DNA of 64,000 bases. Origin: Korobacter sp036501185. Its GTDB lineage: Bacteria > Acidobacteriota > Terriglobia > Terriglobales > Acidobacteriaceae. The stretch is from positions 1 through 64,000 of the forward strand of contig DASYAU010000014.1 in the NCBI GenBank assembly GCA_036501185.1, given 5' to 3'. Shown here piece by piece: positions 16,413-25,259 of the stretch (the stretch's first letter is position 1; each line of letters starts with the position of its first letter). The position numbers and the translations under genes are program-made. The notes beneath the pieces are model-generated. The model saw only the letters and a program-made list of their open reading frames with translations. It searched no databases and had not been told where the DNA came from.

Positions 16413-18194
16413 CTATTTCGCCACGTCGTAACGGCGCGGACGCGGCGGAATGAGCGAGATGTCGATGGGCTCGAAGTCGAAGCGCGGCTCGTCGGCGTCG
16501 GGGGCGAAGTAAGCCTTCGTCGTCTTCATCCAGTTCTGATCGTCGCGCTCGGGGAAGTCGGGCTTGTAGTGCGAACCACGCGATTCGTCGCGCATGGCCG
16601 CACCCTGGGTGATGACGCGGGCGAGTTGCAGCATGTTGAAGAGCTGGCGGGTGAACACGAACGAGGTGTTGGCCCACTTGCTCTTGTCGCTGAGATTAAC
16701 CTTCTGGTAGCGCTCGAGCAGCTCGACGAGTTTCGCGTCGGTTTCCTTGAGACTCTTGTTGTAGCGAACAACCGTGACGTTCTTGCTCATCACCTCGCCG
16801 AGCTCGCGCCAGATCTGGAATGGGTTCTCGGTGCCGTCACTCGAGATCAGCCTTTGGTTTAAATCTTCCTGGCGTTTGCGTTCGGCGTCGAACGAGCCAT
16901 TGCCGTCTGCGGCCGAGGAGCTCCTGGCATATTGCACCGCGTTCGGGCCGGCGCGGAAGCCGCCGAAGATGCACGACATGAGCGAATTCGCGCCGAGACG
17001 GTTGGCGCCGTGGATCGTGTAATCGCATTCTCCACAAGCAAATAGACCGGTAATGTTTGTCTGTTGGTTGAAGTCGACCCAGAGGCCACCCATGGTGTAG
17101 TGCATGCCGGGGAAGATCTTCATGGGGACGTCGCGGGGGTCGTCGCCAACGAACTTTTCGTAGATCTCGAGGATGCCTTCGAGCTTGCGGTTGAGGGTCT
17201 CGCGATCGATGTGGGTGAGGTCGAGGTAGACCATCGCCTGGCCGTCGATGCCGAGATGCTCTTCGTGGACGATCTTGTGAATGGCCCGGGTGGCGACGTC
17301 GCGGGGAACGAGGTTGCCGTACTTGGGATACCACTCTTCAAGGAAGTAGTAGCGCTCGGACTCGGGGATGGAGCGAGCTTCGCGCTTGTCGCCGGGAGTT
17401 CTGGGAACCCATACGCGGCCGCCTTCGCCGCGGGCTGATTCGGACATGAGGCGAAGCTTGTCTTCGCCGGGGATCGAGGTGGGGTGCACCTGGATCATTT
17501 CGCCGTTGGCGTAGTACGCGCCCTGCTGATAGAGAGCGGATTGCGAGGAGCCGGTGCAGACGACGGAGTTGGTGGACTTGCCGAAGATGGCGCCAATGCC
17601 GCCGGTAGCCATGATGACGGCGTCGGCGGGGAAGGTGCGGACTTCCATGGTGCGGAGGTCGATGGCGCAGATGCCGCGGCAGATTTTCTTGCTGTCGATG
17701 ACAGCAGATAGAAATTCCCAGCCTTCGTACTTGGTGACCTTTTTGTCGGACTCGAAGCGGCGGACCTGCTCGTCGAGGGCGTAGAGAAGCTGCTGTCCGG
17801 TGGTGGCGCCGGCGAAGGCGGTGCGGTTGTAGAGGGTGCCGCCGAAACGACGGAAATCGAGGATGCCTTCAGGAGTGCGGTTGAAGGGGACGCCCATGCG
17901 ATCGAGGAGGTCGATGATGCCGGGCGCCTGGTCGCACATATCTTTTACGGGCGACTGGTTGGCGAGGAAGTCGCCGCCGTAGATGGTGTCGTCGAAGTGC
18001 TTCCAGGTGGTGTCGCCTTCGCCCTTGAGGTTCTTAGCGGCGTTGATGCCACCCTGCGCGCAGACGGAGTGCGAGCGTTTGACGGGGACGATGGAGAAGA
18101 GGTCCACGTGAGCGCTCATTTCGGCGATCTTGATGGTGGCCGAGAGGCCTGCCAGTCCGCCACCGACCACGATAATTTTAGGATTCGCTGCCAT
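16413..18194 (-). CDS. sdhA: Succinate dehydrogenase flavoprotein subunit
   Basis: 593 aa. Oxidises succinate to fumarate with covalently bound FAD. The dinucleotide-binding IVVGGGLAGLSATIKIAE is at the N-terminus, followed by SHSVCAQGGINAAKN with the FAD-linking region near it. Substrate-site blocks HPTSIPGEDKL, ARGEGGRVW and MHYTMGGLWVDF are present, as is the R-x-G-x-N-S-L-M-S element near the FAD C-terminal site (NRLGANSLMSC). The C-terminus ends in the capping helical region. ATG 18194 with AGGAA upstream; 48 bp after sdhC. The sequence resembles the long Bacillus/Chlamydia-type (B-type) SdhA, consistent with a single cytochrome subunit. Confidence 0.95.
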   Translation of the reverse strand: MAANPKIIVVGGGLAGLSATIKIAEMSAHVDLFSIVPVKRSHSVCAQGGINAAKNLKGEGDTTWKHFDDTIYGGDFLANQSPVKDMCDQAPGIIDLLDRMGVPFNRTPEGILDFRRFGGTLYNRTAFAGATTGQQLLYALDEQVRRFESDKKVTKYEGWEFLSAVIDSKKICRGICAIDLRTMEVRTFPADAVIMATGGIGAIFGKSTNSVVCTGSSQSALYQQGAYYANGEMIQVHPTSIPGEDKLRLMSESARGEGGRVWVPRTPGDKREARSIPESERYYFLEEWYPKYGNLVPRDVATRAIHKIVHEEHLGIDGQAMVYLDLTHIDRETLNRKLEGILEIYEKFVGDDPRDVPMKIFPGMHYTMGGLWVDFNQQTNITGLFACGECDYTIHGANRLGANSLMSCIFGGFRAGPNAVQYARSSSAADGNGSFDAERKRQEDLNQRLISSDGTENPFQIWRELGEVMSKNVTVVRYNKSLKETDAKLVELLERYQKVNLSDKSKWANTSFVFTRQLFNMLQLARVITQGAAMRDESRGSHYKPDFPERDDQNWMKTTKAYFAPDADEPRFDFEPIDISLIPPRPRRYDVAK

Positions 18195-18242
18195 GAGTTC
18201 CTGCTTACAGTCGGCCCGGGGGCCGCGAAGTATGAATTCTGA

Positions 18243-19004
18243 TTATTCGGAGGGCTGACCGGGCTGAGCCTGGATCATCTCCTGGTAACGCTGATGTTCG
18301 CCGGCGTACTTGGGATTGCGGAAGGCGGCGACTGTCGCGAGGCCGACTGCAACAAAGGTGATGCCGATCAACAGGCAGACATAGCCCATCTTGCGCTGCG
18401 CATTCTCGCCCTGGGTGATGCCCCACTTTGCGCAGAAGAGCCAGATGCCGTAGGCGAAGTGCCACGACGCGGCGATAATTCCGACGCAATAGAAGAGGAA
18501 GGACCAGGTGACATAAAGTTCGCCCTGAACTTTTCCGAAGGCAAGCATGTATCCCGGGATGCCGTTGGGAAGCGTGCCGAAGAAGTGCGGGCCAGCGATG
18601 CGCATGGTGTAGACGTGCCAGCCGATGTAGACGAAGGTGACCAGTCCGGTCCAGCGCTGGGCGGTGTACATCCAGTTGCCGGTCCAGGGGTATTCGGTGA
18701 CATTGCCTTCGCCGCGGAACCAGATGTAGAAGCCGTAAATCGCGTGGTAGAGGAGGGGGATGTAGATGCCGACCCACTCCAGGGCCTCGGCGAACGGGAG
18801 GCCGGTGAGGAACTTGACCTGATCGGCATACGCGTGAGGGCCGTTGGTGGCAAAGGCATTAGAGATGAAGTGTTCCACCAGGAAAGCGCCGACGGGAATG
18901 ATGCCACTAAGGGAGTGCAGACGCCGGAGGAGGAAGGAATGGCCTTGTCCGGCACGCAAGGGAGGCACTCCCCTGCGAATGGTAGTACTGGGTGAAGCTG
19001 CCAC
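18243..19004 (-). CDS. sdhC: Succinate dehydrogenase cytochrome b558 subunit (B-type)
   Basis: 253 aa with five predicted membrane helices, the size of the di-haem cytochrome b558 that replaces SdhC plus SdhD in B-type complexes. His residues suitable as haem ligands lie in LRRLHSLSGIIPVGAFLVEHF, YHAIYGFYIWF, YIGWHVYTMRI and WHFAYGIWLF. Reduces menaquinone at the membrane. The start is GTG 19004 with AGAGGAG nine bases upstream. First gene of sdhCAB; a TTGCCA/GATAAT promoter candidate and a CRP/FNR-like palindrome lie upstream. Confidence 0.93.
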   Translation of the reverse strand: MAASPSTTIRRGVPPLRAGQGHSFLLRRLHSLSGIIPVGAFLVEHFISNAFATNGPHAYADQVKFLTGLPFAEALEWVGIYIPLLYHAIYGFYIWFRGEGNVTEYPWTGNWMYTAQRWTGLVTFVYIGWHVYTMRIAGPHFFGTLPNGIPGYMLAFGKVQGELYVTWSFLFYCVGIIAASWHFAYGIWLFCAKWGITQGENAQRKMGYVCLLIGITFVAVGLATVAAFRNPKYAGEHQRYQEMIQAQPGQPSE

Positions 19005-19055
19005 GATGAAGGACTCCTCTTACTGAATGCTTCGGAGTGCAGATTAGAACCTTGC

Positions 19056-19085
19056 ATTATCGAACTTTGCCAACATGGATGGCAA
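19056..19085 (-). promoter_or_regulatory. Candidate sigma70 promoter for sdhCAB
   Basis: On the minus strand TTGCCA (19085-19080), an 18-bp spacer, and GATAAT (19061-19056), placing the start about 45 bp upstream of the sdhC GTG. Five of six matches in each box. Confidence 0.45.
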
Positions 19086-19146
19086 GCGCGTGGGAACCCC
19101 GCAAGGCCACATCGACGAAAGTCTATATGTGGGAGAAGCAGGAAGA

Positions 19147-19162
19147 AGTGATGCGCGTCACA
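19147..19162. promoter_or_regulatory. CRP/FNR-like palindrome AGTGA-N6-TCACA
   Basis: GTGA 19148-19151 and TCAC 19158-19161 flank TGCGCG; nine of ten bases match TGTGA-N6-TCACA. It lies in the 220-bp divergent gap between sdhC and the beta-lactamase-fold gene, 143 bp from the sdhC start and 63 bp from the other start, so either gene may be the target. Confidence 0.5.
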
Positions 19163-19224
19163 TCACGTATAGGACGTGCGTCACTGTTTGCGGAACGGCG
19201 CGGAGGTGGATATGCTTCTCGGCC

Positions 19225-20847
19225 ATGCGCTGTTTCCGGATTGCAATTGCGACGTTCGTGGTGGGAGCCGCTTGCTGGGCTTCCGACCCATCCTCTCAGC
19301 AAGTCGATCAAATTTTTGCCGAGTACGCGAAGCCGGGATCACCCGGATGTTCGGTGGGGGCAATCCGCGACGGGAACTTTGTCTACAAGAAAAGTTTTGG
19401 CGAGGGGAGCCTTGAATTCGGGGTGCCGCTGACATCCGAGTCGGTCTTTTATATGGGGTCGGTTTCGAAACAGTTCACGGCGGCGGCAGTGGTGCTGGCG
19501 GCAGAGAAGGGGTTTTTGTCGCTAGATGATGATGTGCAGAAGTATCTGCCGGAGCTGCCGGATTATGGGCATCCGGTGACGCTGCTGGAACTGATTCACC
19601 AAACGAGCGGGTTTCGGGATTTCATGGAGCTGGAGGGATTAGCGGGGCGCGACCCGGCGAGCTTGTCAGCGGATGATGCGCTGAAACTGATTGCGCAGCA
19701 GAAGGGGCTGAACAATGTGCCGGGCGGCGAATGGATTTACAGCAACTCGAATTATTTCCTGTTGGGCGAGATCGTGCAGCGGGCGACAAAGAAGACGTTG
19801 GCGCAATTTTCCGAGGAGAACATTTTTAAGCCGCTGGGCATGACGCATACGCGGTTCTATGACGATCACACGCTGGTGCTGCCGGGACGGGTGGCGGCTT
19901 ACGATCCGGGGAAAGATGGCACGTTCAAAGTGGATTGGAACAACGCATACGAACTCGTGGGTGGCGGCGGGCTGATGAGTACCGTGGATGACATGCTGCT
20001 GTGGGACCGGAATTTTTATGAGAACAAGTTGGGGAGCGGATCGCTGGTGAAAGAGCTGCAGAGCCATGGAAAGCTAAACAATGGCAACCAGATCGACTAC
20101 GCGATGGGGCTGTCGCTGGGAAATTATCGTGGGCTTCCGACGGTAGCGCACGACGGCGCGCTGTACGGGTATCGGACGGCAATCTTACGGTTTCCGCAGC
20201 AGAAATTCAGCGTGGTGACGCTATGCAACTTGGGGAACTCGAACCCGGAGGGGCTGTCGAGAAAGGTGGCGGACCTTTACCTGGCGAACGATTTCAAGGC
20301 GCCGGAGGTGCCCAAGCCGGGCGGTGATCTACCGGATCCGACGGGTTTTGCGGGGACGTATTTGGATCCACGAACCCACAACTCGTACACATTCACCGTG
20401 AAAGATGGGAAGCTGATGGCCTGGGGAGCGGCGCTGCAACGAATCGGGACGAACCAGTATTACGACTTCAGCACGAACATAATCACGTTCGATCCGGCGC
20501 ATGGAAAAGTAAACCTGGCGCTGGTCGGCGAGCCGGAATTCTTTGTTGGGTCGAAGGTGGTGGAACCGAAACTGACCGAATCGGAGTTAGCGGCATTTGC
20601 GGGTGAGTTTCACAGCGAAGAAATTGATGCGAACTATGGGCTGATGGTGGAGAAGGGGAAGCTGATGCTGCACATCCACAATGCGCCGGAGTTGCAGTTG
20701 GCGGCGGTGGGAAAAGATGAATTTCGCTTTGACGAGCTGGGGAGCTTGGTGTTCGAAAGAGACAAGTCTGGGCGAGTGAGCGGGTTCACGTTAATCGGGC
20801 AGCGAGTGCGTGGGCTGGTGTTCAAGCGCATGGGGAGAAAACCTTAG
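19225..20847 (+). CDS. Exported serine hydrolase of the beta-lactamase/D-Ala-D-Ala peptidase fold
   Basis: 540 aa from ATG 19225; the frame is open 50 codons further upstream but only this ATG gives a signal peptide (FRIAIATFVVGAACWA). GGAGGT lies 17 bases upstream, rather far. Class C penicillin-binding fold signatures are Ser79-x-x-Lys82 (SVSK), Tyr172-Ser-Asn174 (YSN) and a HDG box in VAHDGALYGY replacing KTG. After about residue 340 a beta-rich C-terminal domain follows, as in DUF3471-type proteins. Esterase, peptidase or hydrolase of cell-wall peptides are possible; antibiotic resistance cannot be claimed. Probably periplasmic. Confidence 0.88.
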   Translation: MRCFRIAIATFVVGAACWASDPSSQQVDQIFAEYAKPGSPGCSVGAIRDGNFVYKKSFGEGSLEFGVPLTSESVFYMGSVSKQFTAAAVVLAAEKGFLSLDDDVQKYLPELPDYGHPVTLLELIHQTSGFRDFMELEGLAGRDPASLSADDALKLIAQQKGLNNVPGGEWIYSNSNYFLLGEIVQRATKKTLAQFSEENIFKPLGMTHTRFYDDHTLVLPGRVAAYDPGKDGTFKVDWNNAYELVGGGGLMSTVDDMLLWDRNFYENKLGSGSLVKELQSHGKLNNGNQIDYAMGLSLGNYRGLPTVAHDGALYGYRTAILRFPQQKFSVVTLCNLGNSNPEGLSRKVADLYLANDFKAPEVPKPGGDLPDPTGFAGTYLDPRTHNSYTFTVKDGKLMAWGAALQRIGTNQYYDFSTNIITFDPAHGKVNLALVGEPEFFVGSKVVEPKLTESELAAFAGEFHSEEIDANYGLMVEKGKLMLHIHNAPELQLAAVGKDEFRFDELGSLVFERDKSGRVSGFTLIGQRVRGLVFKRMGRKP

Positions 20848-20862
20848 TGGGCGGGATGGAAG

Positions 20863-20891
20863 TTGCCCGCGACGGGGTTCCTCGCTAGAAT
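20863..20891 (+). promoter_or_regulatory. Candidate promoter for the GAF-domain gene
   Basis: TTGCCC (20863-20868), a 17-bp spacer and TAGAAT (20886-20891). If real, transcription starts near 20898, which excludes the upstream TTG 20863 as a start codon. Confidence 0.5.
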
Positions 20892-20961
20892 CCCCACACC
20901 CCAACTCATCCCAAGAAGCAGGAACGCGGAGAATTTTTCAACGGCGCCACCGGCGACATCG

Positions 20962-21465
20962 TTGGCACAAGTGGCAGCAAGTTGCGAGAAGGAAGGGCTG
21001 ACGCCCTTGAATGGCGAAAAGCTGGCGCGCGCAATTGCGCAACAGTTCACCGTGCATGAAGACGAGGTCGCAATTTTGCGAATTGAAGAGACGCGATTGA
21101 TCTTTGTGTACCCGGTGAAACTGCACGATGTGGGCTACATTCCGCTGAACGCGACGACATCGGTGGCGGGGCGCACGGCGGCGACAAAGCATCCCGAGGT
21201 GATCAATAACTTTCCGCAGACGAAGCATGTGAGCGTATTCGAGTCCGTGGAGCTGAGTACGCAACCACACAGCCTGATGGACAGGCATGACAAGCCGCAT
21301 ATCCAGAAGTTGATGTCGGCGCCGGTGATGAAGAATGAGAAAGCTGTGGGGGCGGTGCAGGTGTGCCGGAAGGGGATGACGGGGCCATCGTCAGGTGCGG
21401 ACTTCCGGCCGGAAGATTTGCAGAAGCTGGTGAGCTGCTGCTCGGATATCGCGGGGTGCTTTTAG
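20962..21465 (+). CDS. GAF-like sensor-domain protein
   Basis: About 167 aa. Recognisable GAF features are the stretch RLIFVYPVKLHDVGYIPLN, the SVAGRTAATKHPEVINNF helix-loop and the final strand AVGAVQVCRKG, followed by FRPEDLQKLVSCCSDIAGCF, a typical GAF closing helix. The frame is open back to TTG 20863, but a promoter candidate overlaps that point; TTG 20962 is the first in-frame start after it and fits the start of homology, though its ribosome site is poor. GAF domains bind small ligands or mediate dimers. No output domain is fused. The gene is monocistronic; a hairpin terminator on the far side belongs to the opposite strand. Confidence 0.7.
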   Translation: MAQVAASCEKEGLTPLNGEKLARAIAQQFTVHEDEVAILRIEETRLIFVYPVKLHDVGYIPLNATTSVAGRTAATKHPEVINNFPQTKHVSVFESVELSTQPHSLMDRHDKPHIQKLMSAPVMKNEKAVGAVQVCRKGMTGPSSGADFRPEDLQKLVSCCSDIAGCF

Positions 21466-21483
21466 AGGGTGCGTGGGTAGGGG

Positions 21484-21529
21484 CCCTTCGACTGCGCAGC
21501 CCTTTGCGCTGCTTCGCTCAGGATGACCG
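21484..21529. repeat. Family B intergenic element
   Basis: CCCTTCGACT, an inner inverted repeat GCGCAGC...GCGCTGC, then TTCGCTCAGGATGACCG. It lies just 3' of the GAF gene. Confidence 0.7.
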
Positions 21530-21535
21530 TACAAG

Positions 21536-21567
21536 AAAAAAGGCCGCATCGAGTGACGATGCGGCCT
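21536..21567 (-). terminator. Intrinsic terminator of the BNR-repeat gene
   Basis: An 11-bp perfect stem (21541-21551 with 21557-21567, loop AGTGA) followed on the minus strand by six T. It is 17 bp after the stop codon at 21585. Confidence 0.88.
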
Positions 21568-21584
21568 TGGTGTTTTTGGTGCGG

Positions 21585-24500
21585 TTATCGGGAGCCGGTC
21601 TTGGTGGTGGCGGCGGCGTCCGGAGATTGCTTGGAGGCCGACGGCCCGGATTCGGCATAGATGTTATAGGTGTGTTCGAGCCAGGATGCTCCGTTGAGCG
21701 ACTTCAGTGCGATGTAGAGCTTTGCGCCGTTCGCAGGGATCGAGGCGATGGTGTAGTTGAGGTTCTTGGTGGTGACCTTGGCGAGATCGCTTCCGCCATA
21801 GGTGGTGCCAACGTAGAGTTCGTACTCGGTGATACCGGTGCCGGCAGCCCATTGGAATTCGACGTTGGTGGAGGTAGAGAGGTGGCTGTTCGGAGCCGGA
21901 GAGGTTAGGGTAGCGGCGGTGCCGGTTCCGTGACAGTAGTAGTTGTAGCTATGGGTGAGCCAGGATGCTCCGTTCAGCGACTTGAGCTGGACGTAGAGCT
22001 TCTCGCCGTTGTTAGGCAAGGAGGCCACGGTGTAGTTGAGGTTCTTGGTCGTCACTTTGGCGAGATCGGAACCGCCGTAGGTGGAACCGATATAGAGCTC
22101 GTACTCGGTGATGCCGGTGCCGGCGCTCCATTGGAACTCGACGTTGGTGTTAGACGAGAGTTTGCTGTTGGCGGCCGGGCTGGTGATGACGCCGGCGGTA
22201 CCGGTGCCGCTCGCGTAATAGTTATACGCATGCGTGAGGTAGGTGGCGCCGTTGAGTGATTTCAGCGTGACGTAGAGCTTCTCGCCGTTGGTCGGGAGAG
22301 GGCTGGCGGTTGCGCTGGTACTGGTGACCGTGCCACTGCTGTAGATGTCGGAGCCACCGACGGTGGAACCGATGAGCAGCTGATAGGAAGAGATGCCGGT
22401 GCCGGTGGTCCAGGAGAACAACTGGCTGGAGCCGGAGAGCTTGCTATTGGCAGCGGGCGAACTGATGGTGGCCGCGGTGCCGGTTCCAGAAGCGTAGTAG
22501 TTGTACGAGTTGGAGTAGTTGTTGCCGCCGGAGACGGTGGTGAGTTTGACGTAGAGCTTTTCACCGTTGGTGGGGAGACCGGAAGCAGCGTACGAAGTGG
22601 TCAAGATGCCGGTGGCATTGAGGATGTTGGAGCCGCCGACGGTGGTACCGATGGACAGAGTGTAGCTCGACGCACCGGAGACGCTGTTCCACATGAAGGT
22701 GGGGCTGGAGTTCGAGAGCTTCGTTCCGGGCGTGGGGCTGGAGATTACAGCGGGCGTGATGCTGGCGCTGGGCAACTGGAGGTCCCAGGTGCTGCGTCCG
22801 TGGGTGGCGGCGCGTAGGATGCGAGCGCCCTCGTGGAGCTTCATCCCGACGACGGCGACATTGGGCAAGCCGGTACCTGCGGTGGCCCAGGTGCTGCCGC
22901 CATCGGTGGTGTAGTAGACGCCTACGTCGGTGGCAACGTAGTAGGTGTTGGCGAAATCAGGATCGATGACGATGTCGTTGGCGGGAGAGTTGGGCAGATT
23001 GCCGGTGATGTCGGAGCAGGTGTTGGAAGTGGTGCTGCACTGGAAGACGTGACCGTTGTCGCCATAGCCGGCGAAACCGGAGAACGTGGCGTAGAAAGTG
23101 GTGTAGGTGTGCGGATCGGCCTGGACCATGGTGGCGTAGCGGACCGGCAGGATGCCAGTGCTGGCGACGCTGGGTACGGTGGTCCAGGAGGTGCCAGTGG
23201 TGGTGGAGAACTGGACGACGCCGTTGCTGTCGGCGACGAAGATATAGTTCGCGTGGCCGGGGGCGACGGCAATACTGGTGAGAGTGCCGGCTGAGATCGC
23301 ACCGGCGGTGGTTGGAGACCAGCTGGGGCTGCCGCCGGTCGAGCCGGTCATTTTATAGACCCGGTTTGTCCCGTAATACAGCGTGGTGCTGCTATTGGGA
23401 TCCATGACCATTGGGGGAATGAAGGCGATGCTATCGCTGGGACTGATGCCGGTGCTGATGTCCGTCCACGAGACGATGCTACCGCCGCTCAGAGAGCGAT
23501 ATGGACCGCCGTTGCCGGGGGTACATCCTGTGTACATGTTGGAGGCGTTGTTGAAATCGATGGCGGTCCATGCGCCATCGCCGCAGGCTACGACAGTCCA
23601 TTCACTGACGCCGCTGTAGAGCTGGGTGCCGTTGTCCTGAGTGCCGTTGAGCGCAGTGTTTTTGTTGCTGGGGTCCAAGGAGAGGCCGGGATAGAACTCG
23701 GTGATGGCGAGATTGTTATTGAGGTCGGTGAGCGCCATGGTGGAGCTGTTGACGTTGGTACTGGTCCAGACCCCACCGTCGTTGCCGATGTAGATGGCGT
23801 TCACGGTGGATCCGGTGGTACTAAACGCAATGGCGTGGAAGTCGGGGTGCATCATGACGCCATTGGTGCCGGGGTTCGGGGTGGCCCAACTGGTGCCGCC
23901 GTTGATGGTGACGTAAAGTCCACCGTTACCCATGCTGTAGTTGAGAGAACCACCGGCGTATAGAACGCTGGGATTGCTGGGGCTGACGGCGAGGACCATG
24001 TCGTACCAACACTGGGTGCCGCAGAAATCGTTTCCGGTTCCGGCGCCGTTGAGAGGAGTGTGGGCGAGGGGATTCCAGTTGGCGCCGCCGTCGGTGCTGA
24101 CATACATGTTCAGGAGGCCGCTGTTGGCGTTGTCGGCGAACGAGGCGTAGAGAGTAGTGACGCTGGAGGGAGCGTAGACAAGGCTGATGCGTCCAGCGGA
24201 GGCGTTGGTATAAGGAAGCTGATGGCCGGAAGCGCCGTTGGTGGCGGTCCAGGTAGCGCCGGAATCGGTGGAGACATAAACGCCTTCAGGCACGCCATAG
24301 GTCGCCGGCAAGCCAAAGGGGTTAGACATGGCAGCGTAAGCCTTGGTTTTGCTGACCCAGAAGACTGCAGTGCAAACGCTGTAGTAGGCGCCGGTGGGAG
24401 TGCCGCCGGTGGGGCCGACCTGCGTCCAAGTGGTGCCGCCATCGGTGGAGCGATAGATGCCGGAACTGCCTGTGGTGGAGAACTGTGCGCCGGCGAGGAT

Positions 24501-25259
24501 GATGGGACTGCCGGAAGAGACGCTGGGCTGCACGGCAACGGCGCCGATGTAGCTACCGCCATTGAAGTAAGAATCGGAGCCGGTGGGACCACCGAAGTAG
24601 GCAGCACCGAGCATGGACCAGTGAGAGCCTCCGTCGGTGGAGTGAAGGATGCCGCCACCGTAGTAGGAGTCGCCGCTGAAGTTTTGTTCGCCAGTTCCGG
24701 CGTAGAGATTCAGATGGTTGTTGGGATCGATGGTGATGGAACCGATGGCGAGCGTCGGCTGGTCGTCAGTGAGCGCATTCCAAGTAGTGCCGTTGTCAGT
24801 ACTCTTCCAGACGCCGCCTTCGGCGCCGCCCGCGTAGATGACAGTGGAGGTGCCGGAGGTAGATTGGTCGACGGCGAGGGTGGTGATGCGTCCGGAGGAA
24901 AGGCCGTATCCGTAGCCGCCCTGGTTGGAGGGGCGAGGGCCGACGAGTGTCCAGGGATTCGTGCCGGCTGTGGTGGCGAAGGTGAAGGCAGTTTTGTCGC
25001 CGATTCCGTTGGCCATGCTGGCGCGCCGTTGTTGTTCGTTAATGCGCATCTGCATCGCTTCGCCAAACGCACGGCGATGAGCGCCGGCAGGAGTATGGGC
25101 GAAAGGGAACGCGCGCTGGTGATAGAACCACTCCTGCCGCTCCTGAGGGCCGGCCTCCATCTTTTCTTTGGGCTCGAAGGTTTCCTGAGCGCAGAGCGCT
25201 GCGACGAAGGAAACGCTGAAAAAGGCGACAAGGATGCGGCGGGTGATGGAAAGACTCAT
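21585..25259 (-). CDS. Very large exported protein with BNR/Asp-box (sortilin-like) propeller and C-terminal tandem beta domains
   Basis: 1224 aa from ATG 25259, chosen for AGAGGAG seven bases upstream and the signal peptide (ILVAFFSVSFVAALCAQ). Residues about 110-850 show many Asp-box repeats of the S-x-D-x-G-x-T-W kind, for example WKSTDNGTTWNAL, YRSTDGGTTWTQV and YVSTDSGATWTA, predicting one or two beta-propellers as in sortilin/VPS10 and sialidase-like proteins. Four domains of about 91 aa follow (SPAANSKLSGSSQLFSW type), ending in charged residues. No catalytic sialidase Arg triad was recognised. Likely secreted or surface glycan/protein-binding; function unproven. Confidence 0.85.
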   Translation of the reverse strand: MSLSITRRILVAFFSVSFVAALCAQETFEPKEKMEAGPQERQEWFYHQRAFPFAHTPAGAHRRAFGEAMQMRINEQQRRASMANGIGDKTAFTFATTAGTNPWTLVGPRPSNQGGYGYGLSSGRITTLAVDQSTSGTSTVIYAGGAEGGVWKSTDNGTTWNALTDDQPTLAIGSITIDPNNHLNLYAGTGEQNFSGDSYYGGGILHSTDGGSHWSMLGAAYFGGPTGSDSYFNGGSYIGAVAVQPSVSSGSPIILAGAQFSTTGSSGIYRSTDGGTTWTQVGPTGGTPTGAYYSVCTAVFWVSKTKAYAAMSNPFGLPATYGVPEGVYVSTDSGATWTATNGASGHQLPYTNASAGRISLVYAPSSVTTLYASFADNANSGLLNMYVSTDGGANWNPLAHTPLNGAGTGNDFCGTQCWYDMVLAVSPSNPSVLYAGGSLNYSMGNGGLYVTINGGTSWATPNPGTNGVMMHPDFHAIAFSTTGSTVNAIYIGNDGGVWTSTNVNSSTMALTDLNNNLAITEFYPGLSLDPSNKNTALNGTQDNGTQLYSGVSEWTVVACGDGAWTAIDFNNASNMYTGCTPGNGGPYRSLSGGSIVSWTDISTGISPSDSIAFIPPMVMDPNSSTTLYYGTNRVYKMTGSTGGSPSWSPTTAGAISAGTLTSIAVAPGHANYIFVADSNGVVQFSTTTGTSWTTVPSVASTGILPVRYATMVQADPHTYTTFYATFSGFAGYGDNGHVFQCSTTSNTCSDITGNLPNSPANDIVIDPDFANTYYVATDVGVYYTTDGGSTWATAGTGLPNVAVVGMKLHEGARILRAATHGRSTWDLQLPSASITPAVISSPTPGTKLSNSSPTFMWNSVSGASSYTLSIGTTVGGSNILNATGILTTSYAASGLPTNGEKLYVKLTTVSGGNNYSNSYNYYASGTGTAATISSPAANSKLSGSSQLFSWTTGTGISSYQLLIGSTVGGSDIYSSGTVTSTSATASPLPTNGEKLYVTLKSLNGATYLTHAYNYYASGTGTAGVITSPAANSKLSSNTNVEFQWSAGTGITEYELYIGSTYGGSDLAKVTTKNLNYTVASLPNNGEKLYVQLKSLNGASWLTHSYNYYCHGTGTAATLTSPAPNSHLSTSTNVEFQWAAGTGITEYELYVGTTYGGSDLAKVTTKNLNYTIASIPANGAKLYIALKSLNGASWLEHTYNIYAESGPSASKQSPDAAATTKTGSR
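21640..22750 (-). repeat. Four tandem coding repeats of about 91 aa in the BNR protein
   Basis: Units carry the words SP(A/T)(A/P)xSxLS, (F)xWxxGTGI, G(T/S)TxGGSDLA, NGEKLYV and LKSLNGASWLTHSYNYY. Units 3 and 4 (nearest the C-terminus) are the most alike, suggesting recent duplication. They look like Ig/fibronectin-like beta sandwiches (inference). Confidence 0.8.

Noticed and set aside
19075..19224. 50-residue upstream extension of the beta-lactamase-fold protein
   Set aside because: Lacks a leader and covers the regulatory palindrome; the signal peptide begins at ATG 19225.
19225..20847. Antibiotic-resistance beta-lactamase
   Set aside because: The SxxK and YSN boxes fit many esterases and peptidases; the KTG box is HDG, and no resistance context is present.
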